From Scatavimonas merdigallinarum (GTDB lineage: Bacteria; Bacillota; Clostridia; Oscillospirales; Acutalibacteraceae): DNA of 64,000 bases. Positions 9,219-17,987 of the stretch are shown here, one piece after another (position 1 is the stretch's first letter; each line of letters starts with the position of its first letter). The position numbers were made by a program, and so were the translations under genes. The DNA is taken from the NCBI GenBank assembly GCA_018713055.1, contig DVFW01000028.1:1-64000 (forward strand), written 5' to 3'. The notes under the pieces were generated by a model that was given only the letters and a program-made list of their open reading frames with translations, made no database searches and had not been told where the DNA came from.

Positions 9219-9431
9219 TTAATACCGCCTTTCAGGATTGTCTGTATTGCCACATATATAGGGGATGCTTACGTCATAAAATAAAGAAAGCTGTAACAAA
9301 ATTTGAGAAGGTGGTTGTTTTTTTCCGCTTTCATACTTTTTGTATTTGCGCAGGTTGATTCGCAGGTAAGACGTGAGACTTTCCTGTGAAAGACCTGCCT
9401 TTTCCCGCAGTTCTTTCATTCTTGGGTACAT
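9219..9431 (-). CDS. Small XRE-family HTH regulator
   Basis: This 70-residue single-domain protein of Cro/C1 type has the core MKELREKAGLSQESLTSYL, then KYESGKKQPPSQILLQLSLFYDVS, ending near the usual domain boundary. AAAGGAG stands at a normal distance before the ATG. It lies alone in an AT-rich area beside the truncated dockerin gene, so it may be a leftover of an accessory segment. Its target is unknown. Confidence 0.85.
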   Translation of the reverse strand: MYPRMKELREKAGLSQESLTSYLRINLRKYKKYESGKKQPPSQILLQLSLFYDVSIPYICGNTDNPERRY

Positions 9432-9773
9432 AAAAATAACTCCTTTTTCATTTTTTGTACAAATTGCAGCAAAAACAAATGATATATTATTTTATAAAAA
9501 ATGTTTATATTTGTCTATAGGAATACTGCATATAATTATATTAAATAATCTTATTATAATAGAATAGTTAATACAAATAAAATAAATTATAAAAGAAAAT
9601 ATTACAAAAAACGATAAAATAGAACAAAAAACGAATAAAAGAATTCCCTAAAAACAGGTGAAAAGACAAGTATGTTATAAAAATCTGGTGAAAAAATACA
9701 GACCGCACAGGCAGCGCCATGGCGCCAGCCTCTGCGGTCTTGCTGTTTAAAAATCGTCGTAACGGAAAGGTGA
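9432..9773. other. AT-rich intergenic region
   Basis: 342 bases, very rich in A and T, without a gene. It holds the ribosome-binding site of the XRE gene (near 9440) and the terminator of the oxidoreductase gene (9700-9740). Several TATAAT-like strings occur, but none has a convincing -35. Confidence 0.8.
9700..9740 (-). terminator. Terminator of nifJ
   Basis: On the minus strand AGACCGCA / TGCGGTCT flank an inner GC-rich palindrome (GCGCCATGGCGC), and the stem is followed by a T-run (TATTTTTTC). It starts 34 bases after the stop codon. Confidence 0.8.
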
Positions 9774-12700
9774 TTATTCTGCGCTGTCCAGTTCTGCCAG
9801 CCTCTTTAAATGCTGGTATTTCTTTGCAGCGCCTTCTTCAGCCTGCGCAAAGAGTTTCTCGGCTCTTTCCGGGAAAGCGCGTGTAAGAGCGTTGTAACGG
9901 ACTTCGCCCATAATAAAATCGCGATAACTTGCCGTAGGCGCCTTACTGTCAAGCATAAAGGGATTTTTACCCTGGTCTGCAAGTCGCGGATCAAAGCGGA
10001 AGCAGTTCCAGTAGCCTGCGGCCACGGCCTTTTTCTCTTCCGCCTGGGCTATGCTCATACCACCCTTGATGCCGTGGTTAATGCACGGGGCATAAGCAAT
10101 TATAATAGACGGGCCGTTGTAGCTTTCCGCTTCTACAAATGCCTTAATGCACTGGTTATAATCTGCGCCCATTGCAACCTGCGCTACGTATACATAGCCG
10201 TAGCTCATGGCAATTGCGGCAAGATCCTTTTTCTTTGTACCTTTACCGGTTGCGGCAAACTGTGCAACGGAGCCTACGGGCGTTGCCTTGGATGCCTGGC
10301 CGCCGGTGTTGGAGTAAACTTCTGTGTCAAATACCAGAATGTTTACATTTTCACCAGAAGCAATTACATGGTCAAGACCGCCGAAGCCAATGTCATACGC
10401 CCAGCCGTCGCCGCCGAGGATCCAGATAGATTTCTTTGCGAGGCAGTCTTTGTCTGCAAGGGCTTTCTTTGCCAGCTGGCCTGCTTCACAGGAACAGCCA
10501 GCAAGCTCTTCCAGTTTCTGAATCAGCGTGTCGGCAGCCGCTCTGTTGGCGCCGCTGTCGGTTGTGGTGTCCAGATAATTTTTGCAGGCTTCCTGAACAT
10601 CTGGTTTATCTGTAAGTTCTGCTATTTTTTCTATATACTCTGCAAGCCTTGCACGGATTGCATTCTGGCCAAGCGCCATGCCAAAGCCAAATTCTGCGTT
10701 ATCTTCAAACAGGGAGTTTGCCCACGCCGGGCCGTACCCCTTTTTGTTGACAGTATACGGCGTTGCCGGTGCGCTGCCGCCCCAAATAGACGAACAACCG
10801 GTTGCGTTTGCAATAAACATTCTGTCGCCAAACAACTGTGTTGCAAGCTTGGCATACGGCGTTTCGCCGCAGCCGGCGCATGCGCCGGAAAATTCGAGCA
10901 AAGGCTGTTTGAACTGGCTGCCTTTGACGGTTGTTTCTTTAAACTTTTCTGTTACAGCCGGCTTGGGATCCAGTGCAAAGCCATAATCAAAGACCTTCTG
11001 GCCTGCGCGCTGTGTGTCGATAGGCTTCATAATAAGCGCCTTCTGTCCCTTCTTACCAGGACATACCTGTGCGCACGACCCGCAGCCGGTGCAGTCAAGT
11101 GTAGAAACCGTCATGGTAAATGTATAATCAGGCATACCCGTCATGGGGACGCTCTTGGTGCCTTCCGGCGCGTTTTTCAGTTCGTCAGCCGTCATAACGG
11201 CGGGACGGATAACGGCGTGCGGGCATACGTAAGAGCAGAAGTTACACTGAATGCAGTTTTCGGGCTGCCACTCGGGAACGTCTACTGCAATACCTCTTTT
11301 TTCATAAGCGGAGGAACCCTGCGGAGCCGTACCGTCGATATGCCTGGAAAAAGCGGATACAGGCAGCTGATTGCCTTTGTACGCATTGACAGGGTTGAGA
11401 ATGGTATTTACATAATCGACAACCTCTTCCCTTCCCTGGGTAACGACATGCGCCTGCATATCGTCCGGACAATCTGCCCAGGCGGCCGGAACGACAACTT
11501 CTTTAACATCTGTCATACCGCGTTCAATGGCTTTATGGTTCATGTCGACAATTGCCTGTCCTTTTTTGCTGTAGGACTTTGTCGCCGCGTCCTTCATAAA
11601 CTGAACGGCGTCCTCAGCGGGAATAACGTTTGCAATTTTAAAGAAAGCAGACTGTAAAATGGTGTTGATTCTTCCACCCAGGCCTATTTCCTTACCAATG
11701 GCGATACCGTCGATTGTATAAAAATGAACTTTTTTCTGGGCGATCAGCCTTTTCATTTTTCCAGGGAGACGGCGGTCAAGCTCGTCTACATCCCAAGCAC
11801 AGTTAAGCAGGAAGCTGCCGCCTTCTTTAAGGTCATCCACCATATCGTATTTGTCCACATAAGAGGGGTTATGGCAGGCGACAAAGTCGGCTTTGCTGAT
11901 GTAGTAGGTGGACTTGATCGGCTGGCTGCCAAAACGCAGGTGAGACACGGTCAGGCCGCCGGATTTTTTAGAGTCGTATGCGAAATAGCCCTGTGCATAC
12001 ATATCTGTATGGTCGCCGATAATCTTAATCGAGTTTTTATTAGCGCCGACGGTCCCGTCCGCGCCAAGGCCCCAAAACTTGCAGGATTTTGTACAGGCGG
12101 GCGTTGTGTCGGGGTTTTCTACCACATCAAGGGAAAGGTTTGTAACGTCGTCCACAATACCAATGGTAAAGCGCTTTTTCGGGGTGGCGCTTTCCATGTT
12201 ACGGTAAACGGCGACAATATCGCCGGGGGTTGTATCTTTTGAACCAAGTCCATAACGGCCGGTAAATACGGAAACATTTGCAAAATCAGAACCGTTGATT
12301 GCAGCCAGAACATCCAGATACAGCGGTTCGCCAATAGAACCAGGTTCTTTTGTTCTGTCCAAGACAGAAATGGCCTTTACAGTTTTGGGAAGCTCACGCA
12401 GCATATAATCTGCTACGAAAGGCCTGTACAGCCTTACCTTTAAAAGGCCTACCTTGTCACCTGCGGCGTTGAGATAATCAACCACTTCTTCTGCGCAGTC
12501 ACAGACCGAACCCATTGCAACAATGATCCTCTCTGCGTCGGGTGCGCCGTAATAGTTAAAAGGCTTATAATCTGTACCACATTTTTCATTGACCTTGTTC
12601 ATATATTCTACAACAACCTCGGGGATTGCGTCATAATATACGTTGCAGGCTTCACGGGCCTGGAAGAAAATGTCGTCGTTTTGCGCTGTACCGCGGATCA

Positions 12701-13340
12701 CAGGATGCTCCGGGTTCAAGCTGCGGCGACGGAATGCATCGACTGCATCCCAATCGAGCATCTCGCCTAGATCTTCATAATCCCAGGTTTCAATTTTCTG
12801 TATTTCATGGGATGTGCGGAAGCCGTCAAAAAAGTGGAGAAACGGAACCCTGCCCTTAATAGCGGAAAGATGTGCTACGGCTGCAAGGTCCATAACCTCC
12901 TGCGGGCTGTTGGAGCAAAGCATGGCATACCCGGTCTGGCGGCAGGCGTAAATATCGGAATGGTCGCCAAAGATGGACAAAGCGTGACTTGTCAGCGCGC
13001 GGGCAGATACATGGATAACGCTGGGCAGAAGCTCGCCGGCCATTTTGTACATGTTGGGAATCATCAGTAAAAGCCCCTGGGAAGCGGTATACGTGGTTGT
13101 CAGCGCACCGGCTGCAAGCGAGCCGTGTACGGCGCCTGCGGCACCGCCTTCAGATTGCATTTCGGTGACCTTGACCTCCCTGCCAAAAAGGTTTTTACGT
13201 CCTGCAGCAGAATACTTGTCTGTTTCATCAGCCATGACCGATGAAGGGGTAATTGGATAGATTGCCGCGACGTCGGTAAACGCATAAGATGTATGCGCCG
13301 CCGCAGTGTTGCCATCCATGGTTTTCATTTTTCTGGACAT
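9774..13340 (-). CDS. nifJ: Pyruvate:ferredoxin (flavodoxin) oxidoreductase, homodimeric type
   Basis: The enzyme oxidatively decarboxylates pyruvate to acetyl-CoA and reduces ferredoxin, a central step of anaerobic metabolism. The 1188-residue chain has all domains fused. The N-terminal pyrimidine-binding domain has VAAIYPITPSSVMADETD. The gamma domain follows. Two ferredoxin-type 4Fe-4S motifs (CIQCNFCSYVCP near residue 696, CTGCGSCAQVCPG near 750) come next. The proximal-cluster segment CAGCGETPYAKL and the TPP segment GDGWAYDIGFGG with DTEVYSNTGGQAS lie near 980-1010. The ATG at 13340 has AAGGAGGA 7 bases upstream; in-frame codons further up lack a site. It is monocistronic. Confidence 0.97.
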   Translation of the reverse strand: MSRKMKTMDGNTAAAHTSYAFTDVAAIYPITPSSVMADETDKYSAAGRKNLFGREVKVTEMQSEGGAAGAVHGSLAAGALTTTYTASQGLLLMIPNMYKMAGELLPSVIHVSARALTSHALSIFGDHSDIYACRQTGYAMLCSNSPQEVMDLAAVAHLSAIKGRVPFLHFFDGFRTSHEIQKIETWDYEDLGEMLDWDAVDAFRRRSLNPEHPVIRGTAQNDDIFFQAREACNVYYDAIPEVVVEYMNKVNEKCGTDYKPFNYYGAPDAERIIVAMGSVCDCAEEVVDYLNAAGDKVGLLKVRLYRPFVADYMLRELPKTVKAISVLDRTKEPGSIGEPLYLDVLAAINGSDFANVSVFTGRYGLGSKDTTPGDIVAVYRNMESATPKKRFTIGIVDDVTNLSLDVVENPDTTPACTKSCKFWGLGADGTVGANKNSIKIIGDHTDMYAQGYFAYDSKKSGGLTVSHLRFGSQPIKSTYYISKADFVACHNPSYVDKYDMVDDLKEGGSFLLNCAWDVDELDRRLPGKMKRLIAQKKVHFYTIDGIAIGKEIGLGGRINTILQSAFFKIANVIPAEDAVQFMKDAATKSYSKKGQAIVDMNHKAIERGMTDVKEVVVPAAWADCPDDMQAHVVTQGREEVVDYVNTILNPVNAYKGNQLPVSAFSRHIDGTAPQGSSAYEKRGIAVDVPEWQPENCIQCNFCSYVCPHAVIRPAVMTADELKNAPEGTKSVPMTGMPDYTFTMTVSTLDCTGCGSCAQVCPGKKGQKALIMKPIDTQRAGQKVFDYGFALDPKPAVTEKFKETTVKGSQFKQPLLEFSGACAGCGETPYAKLATQLFGDRMFIANATGCSSIWGGSAPATPYTVNKKGYGPAWANSLFEDNAEFGFGMALGQNAIRARLAEYIEKIAELTDKPDVQEACKNYLDTTTDSGANRAAADTLIQKLEELAGCSCEAGQLAKKALADKDCLAKKSIWILGGDGWAYDIGFGGLDHVIASGENVNILVFDTEVYSNTGGQASKATPVGSVAQFAATGKGTKKKDLAAIAMSYGYVYVAQVAMGADYNQCIKAFVEAESYNGPSIIIAYAPCINHGIKGGMSIAQAEEKKAVAAGYWNCFRFDPRLADQGKNPFMLDSKAPTASYRDFIMGEVRYNALTRAFPERAEKLFAQAEEGAAKKYQHLKRLAELDSAE

Positions 13341-13405
13341 TGGACTGTTCCTCCTTAAAATATACATTGCTAATAGGGAGCAAGTATTGTATAAATAGTT
13401 TAGAC

Positions 13406-13425
13406 GGCACACGCTCTAATGTGCC
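13406..13425 (-). promoter_or_regulatory. Hairpin at the predicted 5' end of the nifJ mRNA
   Basis: GGCACA-N8-TGTGCC lies right at the position where transcription from the promoter at 13433-13461 would begin. It could be a 5' stabilising stem or a dyad operator for a repressor. Confidence 0.45.
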
Positions 13426-13432
13426 ACCTTGA

Positions 13433-13461
13433 ATTCTATCACGTTTAAAGACGCGTGTAAA
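13433..13461 (-). promoter_or_regulatory. SigA-type promoter of nifJ
   Basis: On the minus strand TTTACA (13456-13461) and TAGAAT (13433-13438) have a 17-base spacer. The mRNA leader would be about 85 bases. Confidence 0.6.
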
Positions 13462-13598
13462 GTGGGAAAGCATGAAAATTTTTCTCCCTGATTTTTTAAT
13501 TTAATACAACTTTAGGTTTTTTTAAAAACAATATTAAAAATAAAAAATTAAAAAAATGGATTGCCAAAATATAAACGCGCCTGCACGGCAGATCTTTA

Positions 13599-13628
13599 TT
13601 TGACAAACAGACGGTAAAATCGTAGAAT
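13599..13628 (+). promoter_or_regulatory. SigA-type promoter of the CBS-domain gene
   Basis: TTGACA (13599-13604) and TAGAAT (13623-13628) are separated by 18 bases, about 45 bases before the start codon. Confidence 0.6.
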
Positions 13629-13672
13629 ATGCTTAAATGAAAGCGCATGAAAAGCGAAAGGGGACAAGACCA

Positions 13673-14548
13673 ATGCCTGATGACGCAGGTGGGAGCGCCA
13701 ATATTAAAAAACAAAACAGAATTTTAAAACTTTTTGGGCATAATATGCTGGAAAAGGTTACGCAGCAGGATATAATGCTGATGCTTCTTGCCGTTAAGGA
13801 AAAGGGCGTGATTGAGGCCAGCACCTACAGCATGATAAAAAATATTTTTGAATTTGACGACCTTACGGCGGCTGAGGTAATGACGCATAGGACCGATATG
13901 ACGGCCATTGAAGACAGCGATCCCCTGCAGGATGCGGTGGATGTTTTTATAGAGACGGGTTATTCCAGAATCCCTGTTTATCATGAGGATATTGACAATA
14001 TTGTGGGGCTTTTGTATGCCAAAGACTTGCTGCGGTATGTATGCGGCGACATACCAGAAGGGCTTAAGCTTACAGATATAAAAAGGGATGCCTTTTATGT
14101 ACCCAAAACAAAAAACTGCAGTGAACTGTTTGCGGAAATGACGGCCAACAAGGTGCAGCTTGCCGTTGTGGTAGACGAATACGGCGGAACAGAAGGGCTG
14201 ATTACCATGGAGGACCTGATTGAATCCATTGTGGGGAATATACAGGATGAATACGACAATGAAGAGGAAGAGATCAAGCGTTTAAGCGACAATATATTTA
14301 CAGTCGACGGCGCTGCGGCAATTGACGATGTAAGCGAACTGATTGGCGTGAAGCTGCCGGATGACGAGTGTGAAACGATTGCGGGGCTAATGCTTGAGCA
14401 GTTGGGAGAAATCCCGAAGGACAACGATCGCCCTTCCGTATTGATTGGCGGCGTGCGGCTTACCGCCGTACAGATTGAAGACAGGCGGATTGCAAGAGTT
14501 TTAATTGAAAAACCGCAAGACAGCGGTGCAATGGAGGAGCGAAAATGA
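13673..14548 (+). CDS. CBS-domain protein with CorC/HlyC domain (soluble TlyC/CorC type)
   Basis: This 291-residue protein starts with a short hydrophilic leader. A CBS pair follows (about residues 60-185: VMTHRTDMTAIE ... GYSRIPVYHEDIDNIVGLLYAKDL ... VDEYGGTEGLITMEDLIESIVG) and then the CorC/HlyC C-terminal domain. It lacks the DUF21 membrane domain of larger relatives, so it resembles CorC or TlyC. Family roles include Mg/Co efflux accessory functions. CBS pairs commonly bind adenine nucleotides. The ATG at 13673 has AAAGGGG 8 bases upstream. It overlaps the next gene by ATGA, so the two are co-translated. Confidence 0.88.
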   Translation: MPDDAGGSANIKKQNRILKLFGHNMLEKVTQQDIMLMLLAVKEKGVIEASTYSMIKNIFEFDDLTAAEVMTHRTDMTAIEDSDPLQDAVDVFIETGYSRIPVYHEDIDNIVGLLYAKDLLRYVCGDIPEGLKLTDIKRDAFYVPKTKNCSELFAEMTANKVQLAVVVDEYGGTEGLITMEDLIESIVGNIQDEYDNEEEEIKRLSDNIFTVDGAAAIDDVSELIGVKLPDDECETIAGLMLEQLGEIPKDNDRPSVLIGGVRLTAVQIEDRRIARVLIEKPQDSGAMEERK

Positions 14549-14895
14549 AAAGAGAAGCAACCGTGTGCAAAAAATGCAACTTTGAAAATGAAAGTGCGGC
14601 ACGTTTTTGCCAGAGCTGCGGGGCGAAGCTGCCCCAAAAACGTTCTGCAAAGGAGTTTTTGGACAGCCTTGACCTGAAGGATGTTGCGGGTATAGGTACA
14701 AGAGGATTGTCTATAGCGCCGATGGCGGGAAGGGTGATAGAGGACCAGGGCAAAGAGGTCGCGCAGCCGGGAGTGCGGCAGGCGGACAAGGCAAGGGTTG
14801 TGCCGCTGCCTGACGGAAAATGGTTTTGCCCGGACTGCGGCGAACTGAACAAAGTGGAAAGCCGCAGCTGCCAGAGCTGCGGCAGGTATAAATAA
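14545..14895 (+). CDS. Double zinc-ribbon protein of unknown function
   Basis: This 116-residue protein has a zinc ribbon at each end: CKKCNFENESAARFCQSCG (residues about 6-24) and CPDCGELNKVESRSCQSCG near the C-terminus. Each has two CxxC pairs. The middle (about 30-85) is low in recognisable features. The start overlaps the CBS-domain gene by four bases. Such small ribbons often act as metal-dependent protein-interaction modules. I do not recognise a named family. Confidence 0.75.
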   Translation: MKREATVCKKCNFENESAARFCQSCGAKLPQKRSAKEFLDSLDLKDVAGIGTRGLSIAPMAGRVIEDQGKEVAQPGVRQADKARVVPLPDGKWFCPDCGELNKVESRSCQSCGRYK

Positions 14896-14931
14896 ATGCG
14901 GCGCCGTTTTTAAAGGCGCTGAAACAAAGCG

Positions 14932-14959
14932 AAGAGCAGGGGAGAGAAACCCTGCTCTT
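14932..14959 (+). terminator. Terminator-like hairpin after the zinc-ribbon gene
   Basis: A 10-bp stem AAGAGCAGGG / CCCTGCTCTT has an 8-base loop, followed by only a short T-run. The patatin gene begins 33 bases later, so read-through is possible. Confidence 0.6.
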
Positions 14960-14991
14960 TGTCGCAATCTGTATAAATTTGGGTGATATTT

Positions 14992-15843
14992 ATGTATGAT
15001 GCAGGCCTGATTTTAGAAGGCGGCGGGATGCGCGGCGTATATACGACGGGCGTGCTGGATTTTTTTATGGAGAAGGACCTTTGGTTTAAAGAATGTTACG
15101 CGGTGTCTGCAGGCGCGGGCCATGCCTGCAGTTATCTGGCACGTCAAAAGGGCCGGGCCTTGTCGGTAAATATAGATTATCTCAACGACAAGCGGTACGC
15201 GGGGATTTACAGCTTTTTAAAAACAGGCGATCTGTTTGGCATGGATTTTATTTATAATGAAATTCCTCAAAAACTGTATCCGATTGATTATCAGGCGTTC
15301 CGGCGGAACCCTTCTGTGTTGTACGCCGTTGTGACAAACTGTAAAACGGGACAGGCGGAATATATTCCCATAAAGGATCTTGCAAAGGATATGATTTATG
15401 TGCGTGCATCCGGCTCGCTGCCCATGCTCTCTCACATTGTGAAAGTAGATGGGAAAGAATATCTGGACGGCGGCGTGGCGGATTCTATCCCAATCAAAAG
15501 ATCTGTGGAAAACGGCAACTGTAAAAACGTTTTGGTCCTGACCCAGTGTAAAACGTACCGGAAGGAAAAAAGCAGGCATTTGAGGCTGATCCGGCATAAA
15601 TACAGGGTGTATCCGAAGCTGGTTGCGCAGATAGAAAGCCGGCATGTACGCTATAATGAAACGCTTGCATATATTGAACAGCTGGAAGAAAGCGGCCAGG
15701 CCGTTGTGATCCGCCCGCAAAAGCCGGTAGAAGTGGCAAGGACGGAAAAGAACAGGCAAAAGCTTTTACAGCTGTACCACGACGGCTACTGTGACGCACA
15801 GCAGCAGTATAAAAAGCTGATGGATTTTTTATGCAGACGGTAA
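14992..15843 (+). CDS. Patatin-like phospholipase (YjjU-like)
   Basis: This 283-residue protein belongs to the patatin family of Ser-Asp dyad lipid acyl hydrolases, expected to be cytoplasmic or membrane-associated. The oxyanion-hole motif is LEGGGMRGVYTTGVLDFF. The nucleophile elbow reads AVSAGAG, with Ala where most members have Gly before the Val. The Asp of the dyad is in LDGGVADSIPI. The start at 14992 (ATG) follows GGGTGA; a GTG at 14983 in frame has no site. The substrate is unknown. Confidence 0.88.
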   Translation: MYDAGLILEGGGMRGVYTTGVLDFFMEKDLWFKECYAVSAGAGHACSYLARQKGRALSVNIDYLNDKRYAGIYSFLKTGDLFGMDFIYNEIPQKLYPIDYQAFRRNPSVLYAVVTNCKTGQAEYIPIKDLAKDMIYVRASGSLPMLSHIVKVDGKEYLDGGVADSIPIKRSVENGNCKNVLVLTQCKTYRKEKSRHLRLIRHKYRVYPKLVAQIESRHVRYNETLAYIEQLEESGQAVVIRPQKPVEVARTEKNRQKLLQLYHDGYCDAQQQYKKLMDFLCRR

Positions 15844-15853
15844 AAAAACAGAA

Positions 15854-15886
15854 GGCGGCCCGGGGAAAGAACTTTCCCGGGCCGCC
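15854..15886. terminator. Bidirectional terminator between patatin and Crp/Fnr genes
   Basis: A GC-rich stem of about 15 bp (GGCGGCCCGGGGAAAG / CTTTCCCGGGCCGCC) lies between two convergent stop codons only 48 bases apart. Confidence 0.8.
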
Positions 15887-15891
15887 ATGAT

Positions 15892-16569
15892 CTATGCCTG
15901 CGCGTCAAACTCCGCAATTTTCGCAAGTGCGCCGGGATCCTTCAGCAGGATGCTGCGGTATGCAGTTTTTACCAGACCGCGCCGGGTAAAAGCGTTTAAG
16001 ATTTTGCTGACTGTTACGCGTGAAACGCCTACAATATTTCCAATTTCCTCGTGCGTCATATTGACTGTGGGCTCTTTGCCGGGAGCGCTGCTTTGGGCCT
16101 GCAGCAAAAGACGTGCAATGCGGCAGTCTGCCTGCAAAAACATAATGCTGGTTACCTGTGAGGAAAGCATACGTATAGAGCGCGCCTGTAAATTTAAAAG
16201 TTGCAGGGCAAGGTCCGGTTCTTGCCGGAACTTGTTTAAAAGGCGCGGCCTTGTGACGGCAACCAGCAAACTGCTTTGCAGCGCCTTGGCGGAGGAAACC
16301 CTTGGCATCCCGTCAAAAAAAGCGGCTTCGCCCAGGATTGCGCCAGGGCCAATTACGGTAAGCGTTTTTTCCATGCCGTCGGGAGAACTGAAAAAAATAC
16401 GGACCTGCCCTTGTTTTAAATAATAAAAACAGTCTGCAGCTTCCCCCTGGGTATAGACCATTTGATTTTTGTGAAAAGTTCTTGCCATATTGATGTTTTC
16501 AAAATGACATCGTATTTCCGGCGGAAGGTTTGCATAGTTGTCCCCGTAATAGGCCATTGTGCGTTCCAT
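15892..16569 (-). CDS. Crp/Fnr-family transcriptional regulator
   Basis: This 225-residue regulator has an N-terminal cyclic-nucleotide-binding-type beta barrel (about residues 20-125, with GEAADCFYYLKQGQVRIF and GAILGEAAFFDG). A dimerisation helix follows, then a C-terminal winged helix with MTHEEIGNIVGVSRVTVSKIL. No Cys pattern of an Fnr iron-sulfur cluster is seen, so it is closer to the Crp side. Several Met codons lie near the start; 16569 gives the normal N-terminus but the ribosome-binding site is weak. It is divergent from the LeuC/LeuD genes and is a candidate regulator of them (inference). Confidence 0.88.
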   Translation of the reverse strand: MERTMAYYGDNYANLPPEIRCHFENINMARTFHKNQMVYTQGEAADCFYYLKQGQVRIFFSSPDGMEKTLTVIGPGAILGEAAFFDGMPRVSSAKALQSSLLVAVTRPRLLNKFRQEPDLALQLLNLQARSIRMLSSQVTSIMFLQADCRIARLLLQAQSSAPGKEPTVNMTHEEIGNIVGVSRVTVSKILNAFTRRGLVKTAYRSILLKDPGALAKIAEFDAQA

Positions 16570-16686
16570 AGGATCACATCCCAGCAAAAATTTTCTATAA
16601 ATTAATTGTAGCATAGTTTACATTCTTTTGACAACAGCTGTGCGATAATAAACTTATATTACCAGATTGAACAGGAGGGCTATTTT

Positions 16687-17964
16687 ATGGGAATGACAAT
16701 GTCGCAGAAGATTCTGGCGGCGCACGCGGGCCTTGACAGCGTGCAGGCCGGACAGTTGATTGAAGCAAGGCTGGATATGGTTTTGGGCAACGATGTTACC
16801 TCCCCGGTGGCGATTAATGTTTTTGAGGAATGTAAGGCAGACACTGTTTTTGACAATACAAAAATTGCAATGGTTATGGACCACTTTACGCCGAATAAGG
16901 ACATTAAAGCGGCCGGGCAATGTTTGCAGGTACGACGGTTTGCAGACAAATATGCCATTGAAAATTATTTTGACGTAGGACAGATGGGGATTGAACACGC
17001 GCTTCTTCCGGAAAAAGGGCTTGTGGGGCCGGGCAGCCTCTGCATTGGCGCAGACTCGCACACTTGCACATATGGCGCGCTCGGTGCGTTTTCCACAGGT
17101 GTGGGATCTACAGACATGGCGGCGGGGATGATCAGCGGCAAGGCCTGGTTTAAAGTGCCGGCAGCGCTGAAATTTAACCTGACGGGCAGGCCTGCAAAAT
17201 TTGTAAGTGGAAAAGACGTTATTTTGCATATTATTGGGAAGATCGGTGTGGATGGCGCCTTGTATAAATCCATGGAGTTTTGTGGGGATGGATTACAGTA
17301 TTTGAATATAGACGACCGCCTTTGTATTGCAAATATGGCGATCGAAGCAGGCGCGAAAAACGGAATTTTCCCGGTGGATGATATTACAAGAGCGTACACG
17401 CAGGGGAGGTTCCGGGGTGTGCCTGTGGAATATACGGCGGATGAAGACGCGGAATACGAAGCGGTTTACAATATTGACCTTTCTGCCCTGCGCCCCACGG
17501 TTGCGTTTCCACATCTTCCGGAAAATACAAGAACCATAGATCAGGTTGGGGAGAAGGAAGTACCGATCGACCAGGTTGTGATCGGTTCCTGTACAAACGG
17601 CAGGATGACCGATCTGCGCGCGGCGGCTGAGATCCTGCAGGGAAAGAAAGTTGCCAGGGGTGTGCGCTGCATTATTTTCCCCGGAACCCAGCAGATTTGG
17701 CTGGACGCCATGCACGAAGGGTTGTTTGATGTTTTTGTAAAAGCGGGCGCGGTTGTCTCTACGCCCACGTGCGGACCTTGCCTGGGCGGGCACATGGGGA
17801 TTTTAGCCAGGGGAGAGCGCGCCGTGTCCACGACAAACCGCAATTTTGTCGGCAGGATGGGGCATGTAGAATCTGAGGTATATCTGGCAAGCCCCGCGGT
17901 TGCGGCGGCAAGCGCCGTGACAGGTTATATTACGGACCCTGAAAAGGTCTGTGCGGAGCAATAA
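16687..17964 (+). CDS. leuC: 3-isopropylmalate dehydratase-family large subunit (LeuC/HacA type)
   Basis: This 425-residue aconitase-superfamily large subunit matches the shorter LeuC type that pairs with a separate small subunit. Expected motifs are visible: GADSHTCTYGALGAFSTGVGS, VIGSCTNGR and TPTCGPCLGGHMG, whose Cys residues bind the 4Fe-4S cluster. AGGAGGG stands 7 bases before the ATG. The small subunit follows after 23 bases. No leuA, leuB or ilv gene is near. The true substrate (isopropylmalate, homoaconitate, or a methylmalate-type acid) cannot be settled from sequence, so the symbol is provisional. Confidence 0.88.
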   Translation: MGMTMSQKILAAHAGLDSVQAGQLIEARLDMVLGNDVTSPVAINVFEECKADTVFDNTKIAMVMDHFTPNKDIKAAGQCLQVRRFADKYAIENYFDVGQMGIEHALLPEKGLVGPGSLCIGADSHTCTYGALGAFSTGVGSTDMAAGMISGKAWFKVPAALKFNLTGRPAKFVSGKDVILHIIGKIGVDGALYKSMEFCGDGLQYLNIDDRLCIANMAIEAGAKNGIFPVDDITRAYTQGRFRGVPVEYTADEDAEYEAVYNIDLSALRPTVAFPHLPENTRTIDQVGEKEVPIDQVVIGSCTNGRMTDLRAAAEILQGKKVARGVRCIIFPGTQQIWLDAMHEGLFDVFVKAGAVVSTPTCGPCLGGHMGILARGERAVSTTNRNFVGRMGHVESEVYLASPAVAAASAVTGYITDPEKVCAEQ

Positions 17965-17987
17965 GAAAGAATGGAGGCGCAATATAT

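Larger units (their letters stand above)
13341..13672. other. Divergent intergenic region nifJ / CBS-domain gene
   Basis: 332 bases that contain the nifJ promoter (13433-13461, minus), a leader hairpin (13406-13425), an AT-rich middle and the promoter of the rightward gene (13599-13628). No gene is seen. Confidence 0.8.

Noticed and set aside
9810..11657. A 615-codon open frame on the plus strand
   Set aside because: It lies antisense to the oxidoreductase gene, is rich in Cys, Arg and His in no family-like order, and the minus-strand gene is certain. It is a shadow frame.
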